From: Streptomyces sp. NRRL F-5135 | GTDB lineage: Bacteria; Actinomycetota; Actinomycetes; Streptomycetales; Streptomycetaceae | NCBI RefSeq assembly: GCF_000719775.1 | Contig: NZ_JOHR01000027.1 | Location: forward strand, 1 to 64,000 | Direction of reading: 5' to 3' | DNA length: 64,000 nucleotides | Part shown: piece after piece, positions 51,671-59,496 of the stretch | Layout: each line of letters starts with the position of its first letter | Position numbering within the stretch: position 1 is the first letter of the stretch | Notes under the pieces: generated by a model | Told to the model about the DNA's origin: nothing | What the model saw: the letters and a program-made list of their open reading frames with translations, nothing else | The model's database searches: none | Program-made: the position numbers and the translations under genes

Positions 51671-51707
51671 GGACCCTGCCTCGGGCCGGGGGCCCGAGGC
51701 AGGGTCC
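51671..51707. terminator. Bidirectional terminator with 17-bp perfect stem
   Basis: GGACCCTGCCTCGGGCC (51671-51687) pairs fully with GGCCCGAGGCAGGGTCC (51691-51707) over GGG. It separates the convergent FBP and VOC genes. Confidence 0.9.
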
Positions 51708-51708
51708 G

Positions 51709-52068
51709 TCAGTCGACCGGTGCCACCCGGATCAGGTTGCCGTCCGGGTCCGCGACGACGAAGGTGCGGCCGAAGACCTCGTCGTGGGGTTCCCGCACGG
51801 TCGTGACACCCTGCTTCGTCCAGTCCTGGTACTGGCGGTCGATCCGTTCCGGGCCGCCGTCCAGAGTGACGCACAGCTCGCTGGTGCGCGGCGGAGTCAG
51901 GTCGTGCGAGGGCCTGCTCCACAGGGCGAGTTGAACGCCTCCGGCGAGTTCGAACGCGACGAAGCCGGGCGTTTCGAAGCTCGGCCGCATGTCGAACAGC
52001 TCCGAGTAGAAGCGCGCGGACGCCGGTGCGTCGGAGACGTGGACGATGAACATGTTCGGGACTGCCAT
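51709..52068 (-). CDS. VOC (glyoxalase/dioxygenase superfamily) protein
   Basis: Single-domain VOC protein of 119 aa (MFIVHVSDAPASARFYSELF, GFVAFELAGGVQLALWSRPS, VVADPDGNLIRVAPVD). The metal-binding set is incomplete by eye: Asp or Glu near the C-terminus is present but the N-terminal His is in VHV. Divergent from a WYL-type regulator, a common pairing in which the regulator controls the enzyme. May act on an electrophile or antibiotic; no substrate can be named. Confidence 0.85.
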   Translation of the reverse strand: MAVPNMFIVHVSDAPASARFYSELFDMRPSFETPGFVAFELAGGVQLALWSRPSHDLTPPRTSELCVTLDGGPERIDRQYQDWTKQGVTTVREPHDEVFGRTFVVADPDGNLIRVAPVD

Positions 52069-52082
52069 GAGCGGTCTCCCTC

Positions 52083-52125
52083 AGTCGGTCTTTCGCGAGT
52101 CGGTCGTCGCGAGTCGGTCTTTCCG
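52083..52125. repeat. Imperfect 14-15-bp tandem repeat in a divergent promoter region
   Basis: AGTCGGTCTTTCGCG, AGTCGGTCGTCGCG and AGTCGGTCTTTCCG follow in tandem just upstream of the VOC gene. Possibly operator repeats, possibly slippage. Confidence 0.75.
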
Positions 52126-52218
52126 GGGGCCCGGTCGGCTGACCCGGGTGGCCCGGTTCTGAGGAGCCTGGCTGCCATACATGACGGATCCCGTCGTGTT
52201 TGCTGAGATTCTGGTGTC

Positions 52219-53193
52219 GTGACGCCAGATCGGTTCTTCGCCCTCTTGCTGGCACTCCAGACGCGGGAGGCAATCACCACCGGTGACCTCGCCGGCCGGG
52301 TCGGGGTCTCGGTGCGCACCGTGCTGAGAGACCTGCGCTGGCTGCAGGAGGCGGGCTTTCCGGTCCTCGTCGAGCGGGGCCGCTGGGGCGGAGTGAGGCT
52401 GTTGCCCGGTGGTGCGCTCGACACGTCGCGGCTCACCCCGGCCGAGCGGGACCACCTCGCGCTCGACGGGCTCGACGACGACCAGCGCCGTCAGCTGGGG
52501 GCCGGCCCCGACAGCCGCCGAGCCCGCGAGAAGGTCGCGGTGCGTCGACAGCCGGCGGCATCCCCGCTGCCGCTCAGTGCCGTCGTCACGACCGACAACA
52601 GGCCGTGGTTCGGGCCGGACACCCGGGGAACCGATCCGAGTGCCATCGTCGGTGACGTGCGCCGGGGCGTGCGGCTGCGCATCCGCTACCGACGGTCCGA
52701 GGACGTCGAACCGGCCTGGCGCGTGGTCGACCCCTACGGACTGCTGGCCAAAGCGGGCCGGTGGTACCTGGTCGCCGACTGCGCGAGCGTCCCTCGGCTG
52801 TACTCGCTCGAACGGCTTGCCGACTGGCGGCCGACGCGAGTCCCCCGACGATTGCGGCCCGGGACCACCCTCACCGAGGTGGCGGCGCAACTCACGTCGA
52901 GCTGGGAGACGATCGAGGCCCTCCAGGTGCACGCGGTGCTCGAAGCCCGCTTGCTCGACCGGGCCCGGCGCATCCTCGGCTCCCGCCTGACCGTCCGGGG
53001 CCCGCGATCCGAAGGGGGAGACAAGGTCCCCGTCGTTGGGCGAGACGAGGTCCCCGTCACGGTGGCGTGCCGAGAGCTCGAGGACGTACGCCAGCTCCTG
53101 CAATTCGCGGACGGCCTCACCGTGACCGATCCCCCCGAAGCCCGCGACCGGATGCGCGAACTCGCGACGCGGACCCTCTACCGGTACGCGTAG
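52219..53193 (+). CDS. YafY-type HTH/WYL-domain transcriptional regulator
   Basis: Regulator of 324 aa. The N-terminal winged helix (RFFALLLALQTREAITTGDL, GVSVRTVLRDLRWLQEAGF) is followed by a WYL domain (RIRYRRSEDVEPAWRVVDPY, GLLAKAGRWYLVADC, YSLERLADWR) and a WCX C-terminal part. WYL domains bind nucleotides or small ligands. GTG start. It diverges from the VOC gene over a 150-bp region and may regulate it. Confidence 0.92.
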   Translation: MTPDRFFALLLALQTREAITTGDLAGRVGVSVRTVLRDLRWLQEAGFPVLVERGRWGGVRLLPGGALDTSRLTPAERDHLALDGLDDDQRRQLGAGPDSRRAREKVAVRRQPAASPLPLSAVVTTDNRPWFGPDTRGTDPSAIVGDVRRGVRLRIRYRRSEDVEPAWRVVDPYGLLAKAGRWYLVADCASVPRLYSLERLADWRPTRVPRRLRPGTTLTEVAAQLTSSWETIEALQVHAVLEARLLDRARRILGSRLTVRGPRSEGGDKVPVVGRDEVPVTVACRELEDVRQLLQFADGLTVTDPPEARDRMRELATRTLYRYA

Positions 53194-53302
53194 GGCGGGC
53201 GAGCCCGCCGTCGCCCCCGTACGCCGAGTAGGGGCTGACGCGGCCCGTCACAGCCGCCCCTAGGGTGTTCGTCGTCGAAGTACCGGTTGGACCGGAGGTG
53301 TC

Positions 53303-53680
53303 ATGCCCCTGCAAATGAAATTGAGCGCGGTCACACTCGACTGCCCTGACCCGCCGGCTTTGGCGGCGTTCTATCAGCAAGCCACCGGCCTCGAGCCGCA
53401 CCCGGAGTCGAACGCCGACTTCGCCGGTCTCAGCCGTGAGGACGGACTCGGACTCTTCCTCGGCTTTCAACGGGTCGCCGACCACCGGGCTCCGAGCTGG
53501 CCCGGCCAGACCGTTCCCCAGCAGCTTCATCTCTGCTTCAAGGTCGAGGAGGGTTTGGACGACGCCGAGGCCCGCCTGCTGGAACTGGGCGCGGGCAAGC
53601 CGGATCACCAGCCGAACGAGGACAGGTGGCGGGTCCTCACCGACCCGGCCGGACATCCCTTCTGCATCGTCCGTGGCTGA
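53303..53680 (+). CDS. VOC family protein, second copy
   Basis: Single-domain VOC protein of 125 aa (AVTLDCPDPPALAAFYQQAT, QQLHLCFKVEEGLDDAEARL, VLTDPAGHPFCIVRG). The His in QLHLCF and the acidic residue near DPAGHPFCI are in the usual metal-ligand places. It is unlike the VOC protein encoded 1.3 kb away. ATG with CCGGAGGTGT upstream. Follows the WYL regulator on the same strand after 109 bp, so it may belong to the same regulon. Confidence 0.87.
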   Translation: MPLQMKLSAVTLDCPDPPALAAFYQQATGLEPHPESNADFAGLSREDGLGLFLGFQRVADHRAPSWPGQTVPQQLHLCFKVEEGLDDAEARLLELGAGKPDHQPNEDRWRVLTDPAGHPFCIVRG

Positions 53681-53753
53681 ACGAGGGATTCAGGGGGCGG
53701 GAGTCACCGATGTCCTGCGTCGCGTGTTCGTTCCGCGCGCGTTCGCCGGCTCG

Positions 53754-54635
53754 TCAACCGGCTTCCGGTGCCGTGTTTGAGAAGTCGTACGCCGCCCAGT
53801 CGGCGAGCGGGCGATAGCCGAGGCGTTGGTAGAGGGCGTTGCTGGTGGGGTTGGACCGGTCGGCGAACAGCACGACCTCCTTCGCGCCCGCGGCCAGCGC
53901 GGCCCGGCTCACCTCCGCCGACACGGCGCCCGCGTAGCCGCGACCGCGCAGGTGGGCGGGGGTGTAGACGATGTCGACCTGGACCTGGCCGCCGATCACG
54001 GGGTTCATGCCCGCGATGGAGACGGGGGTGCCGTCCGGCGTCTCCCAGAGCGTGTAGCGCTTGTCGGCGTACCGCGTGTCCGCCCACGAGTCGGCGTCGA
54101 TGGTGACGTCTTCCCCGACAGCCCTGGCGAACTCGCCGCACCAGTACATGACTTGCTCGAGGTCCTGTTCGCCCAGGACGCGGCTCCGGCCCGCCGGCAG
54201 CGGGTCCGGCGGGGTGAGCGTGCCGAGGCGGTACAGCCGGACCTGCGTATCGCGGAGTTTCGGCGTCGCGCCGGTGCGGCGCTGCCAGGCCTCGGCGAAA
54301 GCGGTGGCGGTGTCGTGGTCCGCGCTGACGGAGGGGAGGGGGTGCCCGAGGGCGGACAGACGGGCGGCGAGGGTGTCGGCCTGTTCGGGCGTGAGCGGGG
54401 TGGGGCTCAGGCCACGGGGCGGGAGGAGGTAGAAGACGGCGTGAACCTCGCCCGCCCGCTCCAGCACGCCGAAGACGGGGGCCTCGAAGCCGAACGCGGC
54501 CGCCCCGCGCGTTCGCAGTCTCTCGGTCCACGTCAGCGGCATGACGTGCAGGCCGGGGCGCGAGCGCAGGAAATCTCCGGCCCGGTCGAGGAAGTCGTCG
54601 ACGTCTTCGGTGAGGTGCCAGTCGTCTGGTCGCAT
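53754..54635 (-). CDS. GNAT-family N-acetyltransferase
   Basis: Acetyltransferase of 293 aa. The C-terminal GNAT core has the acetyl-CoA loop VYTPAHLRGRGYAGAVSAEV and the following strand-helix VVLFADRSNPTSNALYQRLG. The N-terminal 140 residues are divergent, as in bipartite GNATs that have a degenerate first domain. The substrate is unknown. Convergent with the second VOC gene. Confidence 0.88.
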   Translation of the reverse strand: MRPDDWHLTEDVDDFLDRAGDFLRSRPGLHVMPLTWTERLRTRGAAAFGFEAPVFGVLERAGEVHAVFYLLPPRGLSPTPLTPEQADTLAARLSALGHPLPSVSADHDTATAFAEAWQRRTGATPKLRDTQVRLYRLGTLTPPDPLPAGRSRVLGEQDLEQVMYWCGEFARAVGEDVTIDADSWADTRYADKRYTLWETPDGTPVSIAGMNPVIGGQVQVDIVYTPAHLRGRGYAGAVSAEVSRAALAAGAKEVVLFADRSNPTSNALYQRLGYRPLADWAAYDFSNTAPEAG

Positions 54636-54841
54636 GTCACATGGTCCCCCATGCCACGAGTGCGCCCCGTGCTTTTCCGCCAGGGCGAGGCCGCGGAGCC
54701 GTAGGCCGCGGTCCCGCGGCTCCGCGGGACCTCCTCACGTTGTCCGGGTCTCCACTCAGGACGGCGGACCATAGCGGGCGGCGATCGCGACGACGGCGCG
54801 CGTCCTTCATCGAGTCGCATCACCTCGGGGGCTGCCCCAAA

Positions 54842-54871
54842 AACTATTGCAAGCGTTCGCTTGCAATAGTT
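54842..54871. promoter_or_regulatory. 30-bp near-continuous palindrome ahead of the XRE gene
   Basis: AACTATTGCAAGCG (54842-54855) and CGCTTGCAATAGTT (54858-54871) are perfect 14-bp arms with only TT between them. It lies 24 bp before the XRE start codon. A -35 TTGCAA (54847-54852) and a -10 TTAGCA (54870-54875) with 17-bp spacing fit inside or at its edge, so it is probably the autoregulatory operator. Confidence 0.85.
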
Positions 54872-54895
54872 AGCAAGCTGGCGCACCATGGGGCC

Positions 54896-55435
54896 ATGGC
54901 ATCACTCAACGTCGGCAACCTCGGCGAGTACCTGCGCGAGCAGCGGCGCACCGCGCAGTTGTCGTTGCGGCAGCTCGCCGATGCGGCCGGGGTGTCCAAT
55001 CCGTATCTCAGCCAGATCGAGCGCGGCCTGCGCAAGCCGAGCGCGGACATCCTCCAGCAGCTGGCCAAGGCGCTGCGGATCTCCGCCGAGACGCTGTACG
55101 TGCAGGCCGGGATCCTGGACGAGCGGGAGCGGGAGGAGCTGGAGACGCGGGCCGTCATCCTCGCCGACCCCTCCATCAACGAGCGGCAGAAGCAGGTGCT
55201 GCTCCAGATCTACGACTCCTTCCGCAAGGAGAACGCGTCGGCCGCGGACGGCACCGCCGACGGTGCCGCGCCGGCCCCCGGCGGGGGCGTGCGAGCGGAA
55301 GGCCGTACGGAGGACGCCGCGGCCGCGGAACCCTCGGCCGGTGCCACGGAACCCGTCGCCAGTGCGGACGGCGACGGGGGCCGGGCGGCCGGCGGGCGGG
55401 CCGGCGACGGTGCCGCCACCCCACCCTCACTCTGA
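54896..55435 (+). CDS. XRE-family helix-turn-helix regulator
   Basis: Regulator of 179 aa. HTH_3 domain at about 8-65 (GEYLREQRRTAQLSLRQLAD, AAGVSNPYLSQIERGLRKPS). A second helical segment (EREELETRAVILADPSINER) precedes a disordered acidic Ala/Gly tail of about 65 residues. The ATG lies 24 bp after the large palindrome. It is followed after 21 bp by the HbhA-like gene, an arrangement I recall as conserved in Streptomyces, so the two are probably one transcription unit. Confidence 0.9.
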   Translation: MASLNVGNLGEYLREQRRTAQLSLRQLADAAGVSNPYLSQIERGLRKPSADILQQLAKALRISAETLYVQAGILDEREREELETRAVILADPSINERQKQVLLQIYDSFRKENASAADGTADGAAPAPGGGVRAEGRTEDAAAAEPSAGATEPVASADGDGGRAAGGRAGDGAATPPSL

Positions 55436-55456
55436 AATCCAGGAGGACCCACAGTC

Positions 55457-56068
55457 ATGGCCATCACCGATGACCTGCGCAAGAGTCTCACCGACCCGAA
55501 GCCGCTCTACTTCGCGGCCGGCGCCGCCGACCTCGTCGTCGAGCAGGCCAAGAAGGTGCCCGAGCTGATCGAGCAGCTGCGGGTCGAGGCGCCGTCGCGC
55601 ATCGAGGCCGTACGGAACTCGGACCCCAAGGCCGTCCAGGACCGGGTCGCCGGTCAGGCCAAGGAGGCTCAGGCGACCGTGCAGGCCAAGTTCAACGAGG
55701 TGATCGGGGTGCTGGACACCGATCTGAAGAAGCTGGGCGAGACCGCCCAGCACGTCGCGCTGCGCGGTGTGGGCGTGGCCGCCGAGTACGCGGTCAAGGC
55801 CCGGGAGACGTACGAGAAGGTCGCCGAGCGCGGCGAGCAGACCGTACGGTCCTGGCGCGGTGAGGCCGCCGACGAGATCACCGAGATCGCCGTCGCCGTC
55901 GAGCCCGAGACCTCCGCGAAGCCGGAGCCCGCCAAGCCGGAGGCCGTGAAGACCGAGCCCGTGAAGACCGAGCCCGCGACGGGCGCCGCCAAGCCGGCGA
56001 CCGCCAAGAAGCCCGCCGCGCGCAAGAGCACGGCGAAGAAGAGCACCCCGCCGTCCTCCGCCACGTAA
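55457..56068 (+). CDS. HbhA-like helical surface protein
   Basis: Protein of 203 aa resembling mycobacterial heparin-binding hemagglutinin. It starts MAITDDLRKSLTDPKPLYFA and continues as a long amphipathic helix/coiled coil (VVEQAKKVPELIEQLRVEAP). The tail is Lys/Pro/Ala-rich with KPEPAKPEAVKTEPVKTEP and KKPAARKSTAKKST repeats, like the heparin-binding tail of HbhA. There is no signal peptide, as also in HbhA. AGGAGG precedes the ATG. Confidence 0.85.
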   Translation: MAITDDLRKSLTDPKPLYFAAGAADLVVEQAKKVPELIEQLRVEAPSRIEAVRNSDPKAVQDRVAGQAKEAQATVQAKFNEVIGVLDTDLKKLGETAQHVALRGVGVAAEYAVKARETYEKVAERGEQTVRSWRGEAADEITEIAVAVEPETSAKPEPAKPEAVKTEPVKTEPATGAAKPATAKKPAARKSTAKKSTPPSSAT

Positions 56069-56121
56069 CGGTGGCGCGGGCGCCCCGGCCGGTCCGGGGA
56101 ACCGGGCGCGCGCGGGCGCGC

Positions 56122-56193
56122 GAATCACGCGGCAGTCAGGACGGCGATCACGCGTGATCCGTGAGAAAGGGATCACGCGCCGGTGGTCACGCG
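56122..56193. repeat. Four spaced copies of (G/A)(A/G)TCACGCG
   Basis: AATCACGCG (about 56122), GATCACGCG (56146), GATCACGCG (56171) and GGTCACGCG (about 56185). The second copy is part of the perfect 14-bp palindrome GATCACGCGTGATC (56146-56159). They lie between the HbhA-like and DUF2516 genes, and look like binding sites or a degenerate repeat. Confidence 0.6.
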
Positions 56194-56219
56194 CGGGGAA
56201 TACGCGGGTAGGAACAGCT

Positions 56220-56250
56220 CGGGCCGGGCACCACAGCGGTGTCCGGCCCG
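56220..56250 (+). terminator. Terminator after the HbhA-like gene
   Basis: CGGGCCGGGCACC (56220-56232) and GGTGTCCGGCCCG (56238-56250) pair with one G-U, followed by TTCTT. Confidence 0.75.
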
Positions 56251-56313
56251 TTCTTCGGTTACCTTTGCGGTCGGTCCGCTAGGCGTTTCATCCATTTTTA
56301 GGCGGTGCTCAGT

Positions 56314-56655
56314 ATGTTGCTCTCGGCGTTCGGATCGTTCCTGTGGCTGCTCAACCTGGCCATGCTCGTCCTCGCCGTCGTCGCGCTGTTCCTCTCGGCG
56401 ATCGCCCGTGACGACGCGTACCGGGCCGCGGACAAGCAGACCAAGACGTTCTGGCTGATCATCCTGGGGGTCACGGTCGCGGTGAACCTCCTGGTGCCGA
56501 TGCTCTTCCTCCAGATCGCCGGGCTGGTCGCGACGATCGTCTTCTTCGTCGACGTGCGGCCCGCGATCCAGCAGGTGTCCGGCGGCGGTGGCCGGGGGCG
56601 CCGGGGCGGTTCCAGCAGCGACGGCCCTTACGGACCGTACAACGGCGGACGCTGA
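56314..56655 (+). CDS. DUF2516-family small membrane protein
   Basis: Protein of 113 aa with two or three helices (WLLNLAMLVLAVVALFLSAI, FWLIILGVTVAVNLLVPMLF, GLVATIVFFVDVRP) and a Gly/Ser/Tyr tail. The helical pattern and ARDDAYRAADKQTKTFWL match DUF2516. The ATG has AGGCGG eight bases upstream; a GTG nine bases earlier is possible. Function unknown. Confidence 0.88.
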   Translation: MLLSAFGSFLWLLNLAMLVLAVVALFLSAIARDDAYRAADKQTKTFWLIILGVTVAVNLLVPMLFLQIAGLVATIVFFVDVRPAIQQVSGGGGRGRRGGSSSDGPYGPYNGGR

Positions 56656-56839
56656 CTGTACGGGCGGGCGCCGCCCCGGCCCCGGCACGCGTGGCGGCCC
56701 CCCCCCGGCACGCTTGTCGGTCTCGCCCCCGGCGCGCGTGTCGGTCTCGTGGTGTACGTGGCGACCCCGTACGGGGACGGGCGGCGGCCCCGTACCGGTG
56801 CGGGCGCCGACGCCCCTCGGGCCCGGTGGCCCGTACCGC

Positions 56840-58210
56840 TCAGACCCCGCTGCCCCGCCCCAGCAACAGCACCGCCACGTCGTCGTTCAGCTCGCCGCCG
56901 TTCAGCTCCTGCGCCTGCGTGACCGCCGCCTCCAGCAGGTCGTCGCCGCTCAGGCCCTCCGCCAGCCGACCGTTGATCATGTCGAGCATGCCCTCCTGGC
57001 CGAGCCGTTCGGAGGCGCCGGGGCCGGTCCGGCCCTCGATCAGGCCGTCCGTGTACATCATCAGGCCCCACGCGCCGCCCAGCTCGACGTGGCGGCGCGG
57101 CCACCGGGCGCGCGACACCAGCCCCAGCGCCGGGCCGCCCTCCTCGTTCGGGATCAGCTGTTTGGCCCGGCCCCGGTGGGTGACCAGCGGTGACGGATGG
57201 CCGGCCAGGCAGATCCCGGCCCGCCGGCCGTCCGGTGCGATGTCGACCGTGCAGAGCGTCGCGAAGATCTCCTCGCTCTCCCGCTCGTGCTCCAGCACCT
57301 GCTGGAGCGTGGAGAGCAGTTGATCACCGCAGAGCCCCGCGAGCGTCAGCGCGCGCCAGGCGATCCGCAGTTCCACGCCCAGCGCGGCCTCGTCGGGGCC
57401 ATGGCCGGAGACGTCGCCGATCATGGCGTGAACCGTACCGTCGGGCGTACGGACCGTGTCGTAGAAGTCACCCCCGAGCAGCGCCCGCGAGCGGCCCGGC
57501 CGGTAGCGGGCCGCGAACCGCAGGTCCGAGCCCTGGAGCAGGGGCGTGGGCAGCAGCCCGCGCTCCAGCCGGGCGTTCTCTTGGGCGCGCAGCCGGGACT
57601 CGGTGAGCTGCCGCTGTGCCACGTCCGCGCGCTTGCGCTCGACGGCGTACTGGATCGCCCTGCTCAGCAGCCGCACGTCCAGTTCGTCGCGGAACAGGTA
57701 GTCCTGTGCCCCGACCCGTACGGCCGCCGCCCCGCGCTCCGCGTCGCCCTCGGCCGCCAGGGCGAGGACGGCGTGGCGCGGCGCGAGCCGCAGGACGTGC
57801 TTGAGAGGGGCGAGCTCGTCACCGTCGTCCGCGCCCGGCAGGCCCAGGTCCACGAGGACGCAGTGGATGTCGTCCGTGAGCAGCCGCTCGGCCTCGGTGA
57901 GGTTGCGCGCGGTACGGATGCGGACACGGGTGCCCGCCGTCTCGGGCAGCTCCGAGGCGGTGAACGTGGCCGACGGGTCCTCGTCGATCACGAGGACGAT
58001 CAGATCGCCGCCCTTCGCGGGCGTCGCGGTGGCCGGCGGGGTCACGGCCGACGGCGCGGCCGGTCCGGCCGGTCCGGTGGATACGGCTGCACCGTTCGGT
58101 CCGGTAGCGCCGGTCGCTCCGGCGGGGCCGGTCGGCCTGGTCGGCTCCGGGGAGCCGGTGCAGTCTGTGGGGCTTGTGCGCTGCCGCGGTACGGGTACAG
58201 GCACGTGCAT
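56840..58210 (-). CDS. Response-regulator receiver fused to SpoIIE-type PP2C phosphatase
   Basis: Protein of 456 aa. A Pro/Gly/Thr-rich N-terminus with collagen-like GPAGATGATGPNG (about 25-50) is followed by a receiver domain (about 70-190; acidic pair in VIDEDPS, phosphoacceptor Asp121 in VLVDLGLPG). A short coiled coil (AQRQLTESRLRAQENARLER) leads to a RsbU/SpoIIE phosphatase with GGDFYDT, IGDVSGHGPDEAALG, LAGHPSPLV and MMYTDGLIEGR, all metal ligands kept. Such proteins dephosphorylate anti-sigma antagonists. No kinase or antagonist is encoded nearby. The ATG giving MHVPVPVP has GGAAGGA about ten bases upstream. Confidence 0.92.
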   Translation of the reverse strand: MHVPVPVPRQRTSPTDCTGSPEPTRPTGPAGATGATGPNGAAVSTGPAGPAAPSAVTPPATATPAKGGDLIVLVIDEDPSATFTASELPETAGTRVRIRTARNLTEAERLLTDDIHCVLVDLGLPGADDGDELAPLKHVLRLAPRHAVLALAAEGDAERGAAAVRVGAQDYLFRDELDVRLLSRAIQYAVERKRADVAQRQLTESRLRAQENARLERGLLPTPLLQGSDLRFAARYRPGRSRALLGGDFYDTVRTPDGTVHAMIGDVSGHGPDEAALGVELRIAWRALTLAGLCGDQLLSTLQQVLEHERESEEIFATLCTVDIAPDGRRAGICLAGHPSPLVTHRGRAKQLIPNEEGGPALGLVSRARWPRRHVELGGAWGLMMYTDGLIEGRTGPGASERLGQEGMLDMINGRLAEGLSGDDLLEAAVTQAQELNGGELNDDVAVLLLGRGSGV

Positions 58211-58539
58211 CGGTCTGGGTTTCCTTCCCTCCCCCCGAGGGCACGGTGGAGCGACGATCGACGCACCACCAGACGGGGACCATAGCGTCAGCGGCGGTTC
58301 AAGTGGAATGCCATGGCGATGACGAGCCATCGTCATATGCCGCATCAGCCCCCGCATATGGCGTTTTTCGGGCACTGCCGGCCATGACAAACATCACGTA
58401 CGAGGGAACTTCGTACTGCGCCGGCCATGGGCTGCGTCACACCTCGGTGTGTGGCGCGCGTGCTCTGCGGTGAGCAGCCCCGCAGTTCTCCCTCAACACG
58501 CGACACCCGCTGCCTCATCCGTTACTCCGGTCACTCTCG
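58211..58539. other. Intergenic region upstream of the receiver-SpoIIE gene
   Basis: About 330 bp between two minus-strand genes. It holds CATATGC (58334-58340) and GCATATG (58354-58360), an inverted pair with a 13-bp spacer, and the dyad CACACC-TC-GGTGTG (58438-58451). Both could be operators. No gene seen. Confidence 0.5.
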
Positions 58540-58542
58540 TCA
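58516..58542 (-). repeat. Degenerate 9-bp repeat with three in-frame stops (TetR end)
   Basis: On the minus strand TGACGAGAG, TGACCGGAG and TAACGGATG follow one another. The first TGA is the TetR stop; TGA and TAA then recur in the same frame. Confidence 0.75.
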
Positions 58543-59301
58543 CAGCGCGTCCGCCCGCCTGCGGATCAGCGCGTCCACCCCGTCCAGCACGCACTCCAGG
58601 CCGAAGGTGAAGTCCTGGGCAGGGCTGTCGGGTTGGAACATGATGTCCGAGTCCAGTACGCGGGCGACCGAGGGGTAGCGGACCGGGTCCGCGAGGCGGC
58701 GGAGCGTGGTGGTGTAGTTGGTCATGACCTGATGCGCCGACGCGCCGCTCGCCGTGATCGCGGTCTCCAGGTCGGCCGACAGCATCGCCTCGTGCCGTAC
58801 GAAACTGTTGACCAGCAGGATCACCGACAGTCTGGTGCCGTCGTCCAGGCCGGTACCGTCCAGGGCTGTTATGCCCTGTTCCCACCACGCGACCGTGTTG
58901 GGTGTCGCGGGCGGGCCCGTGACGGGGATGTGGACCGACCACAGGTGGCGGTGGTACGCCTCCCGTTGCGCCCATGCCCACCGGCTCAGGGCCTCGCGCC
59001 ACCCCGTGCCCGGCGCCGGCGGGTCCGGGGGTGCGCCGATGGCGGCCTCCTGCATCAGGAGGTACAGCTCGTCCTTGGCGCCGACGTACCGGTAGAGCGA
59101 CATGGTCGAGGCGCCCAGTTCCTTGGCGACCCGTCCCATCGAGACCGCGCCCAGGCCCTCCGCAGCCGCGACGGCGACCGCCGCTTCGACGATCTTCTCC
59201 AGGCTGAGGCCCGGCTTCGGGCCCTTTCCCGGGCGTTCGCGCAGTCCCCAGGCGGCCTCGATGCCCGCGGGCAGCCCCGCGTCACCGTTCTTGCCCGTCA
59301 T
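58540..59301 (-). CDS. TetR-family regulator of the DrrAB-type exporter
   Basis: Regulator of 253 aa. Helix-turn-helix at about 32-80 (LSLEKIVEAAVAVAAAEGLG, SMGRVAKELGASTMSLYRYV). The TetR_C-type ligand domain is the one found in regulators beside antibiotic exporters (REAYHRHLWSVHIPVTGPPA, FVRHEAMLSADLE). Start at the ATG giving MTGKNGDAG; an in-frame ATG 51 bp upstream is possible. It diverges from the ABC exporter genes, and a perfect palindrome lies between them. Confidence 0.9.
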   Translation of the reverse strand: MTGKNGDAGLPAGIEAAWGLRERPGKGPKPGLSLEKIVEAAVAVAAAEGLGAVSMGRVAKELGASTMSLYRYVGAKDELYLLMQEAAIGAPPDPPAPGTGWREALSRWAWAQREAYHRHLWSVHIPVTGPPATPNTVAWWEQGITALDGTGLDDGTRLSVILLVNSFVRHEAMLSADLETAITASGASAHQVMTNYTTTLRRLADPVRYPSVARVLDSDIMFQPDSPAQDFTFGLECVLDGVDALIRRRADAL

Positions 59302-59383
59302 CGCGTCATCGCCCCGCTCCTCTCGACGCCTGTGTTCCGAACCGTGCTCCACAGCCGCGCTTGCCCGGTCTCACCTGTCTTGC

Positions 59384-59418
59384 TTGACGCTCATCCTATT
59401 AATGCGTAAGCCTTACGC
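59384..59418 (+). promoter_or_regulatory. Exporter promoter with overlapping TetR operator
   Basis: GCGTAAG-C-CTTACGC (59404-59418) is a perfect 15-bp palindrome. A -35 TTGACG (59384-59389) and a -10 TAAGCC (59407-59412), 17 bp apart, place the operator on the -10 region of the exporter promoter. Binding of the divergent TetR protein would repress both directions. Confidence 0.8.
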
Positions 59419-59496
59419 TGTAGCGCGTATGGGATACGCAGTAGTCGTGCGCCGTGCTGTCGCGCTGCGTACGACGGCACGGCATAAGGAGGGGGC

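Noticed and set aside
52083..52125. Another stop-anchored repeat
   Set aside because: It lies upstream of the VOC start and the WYL start, not at a gene end, so it was kept out of that class.
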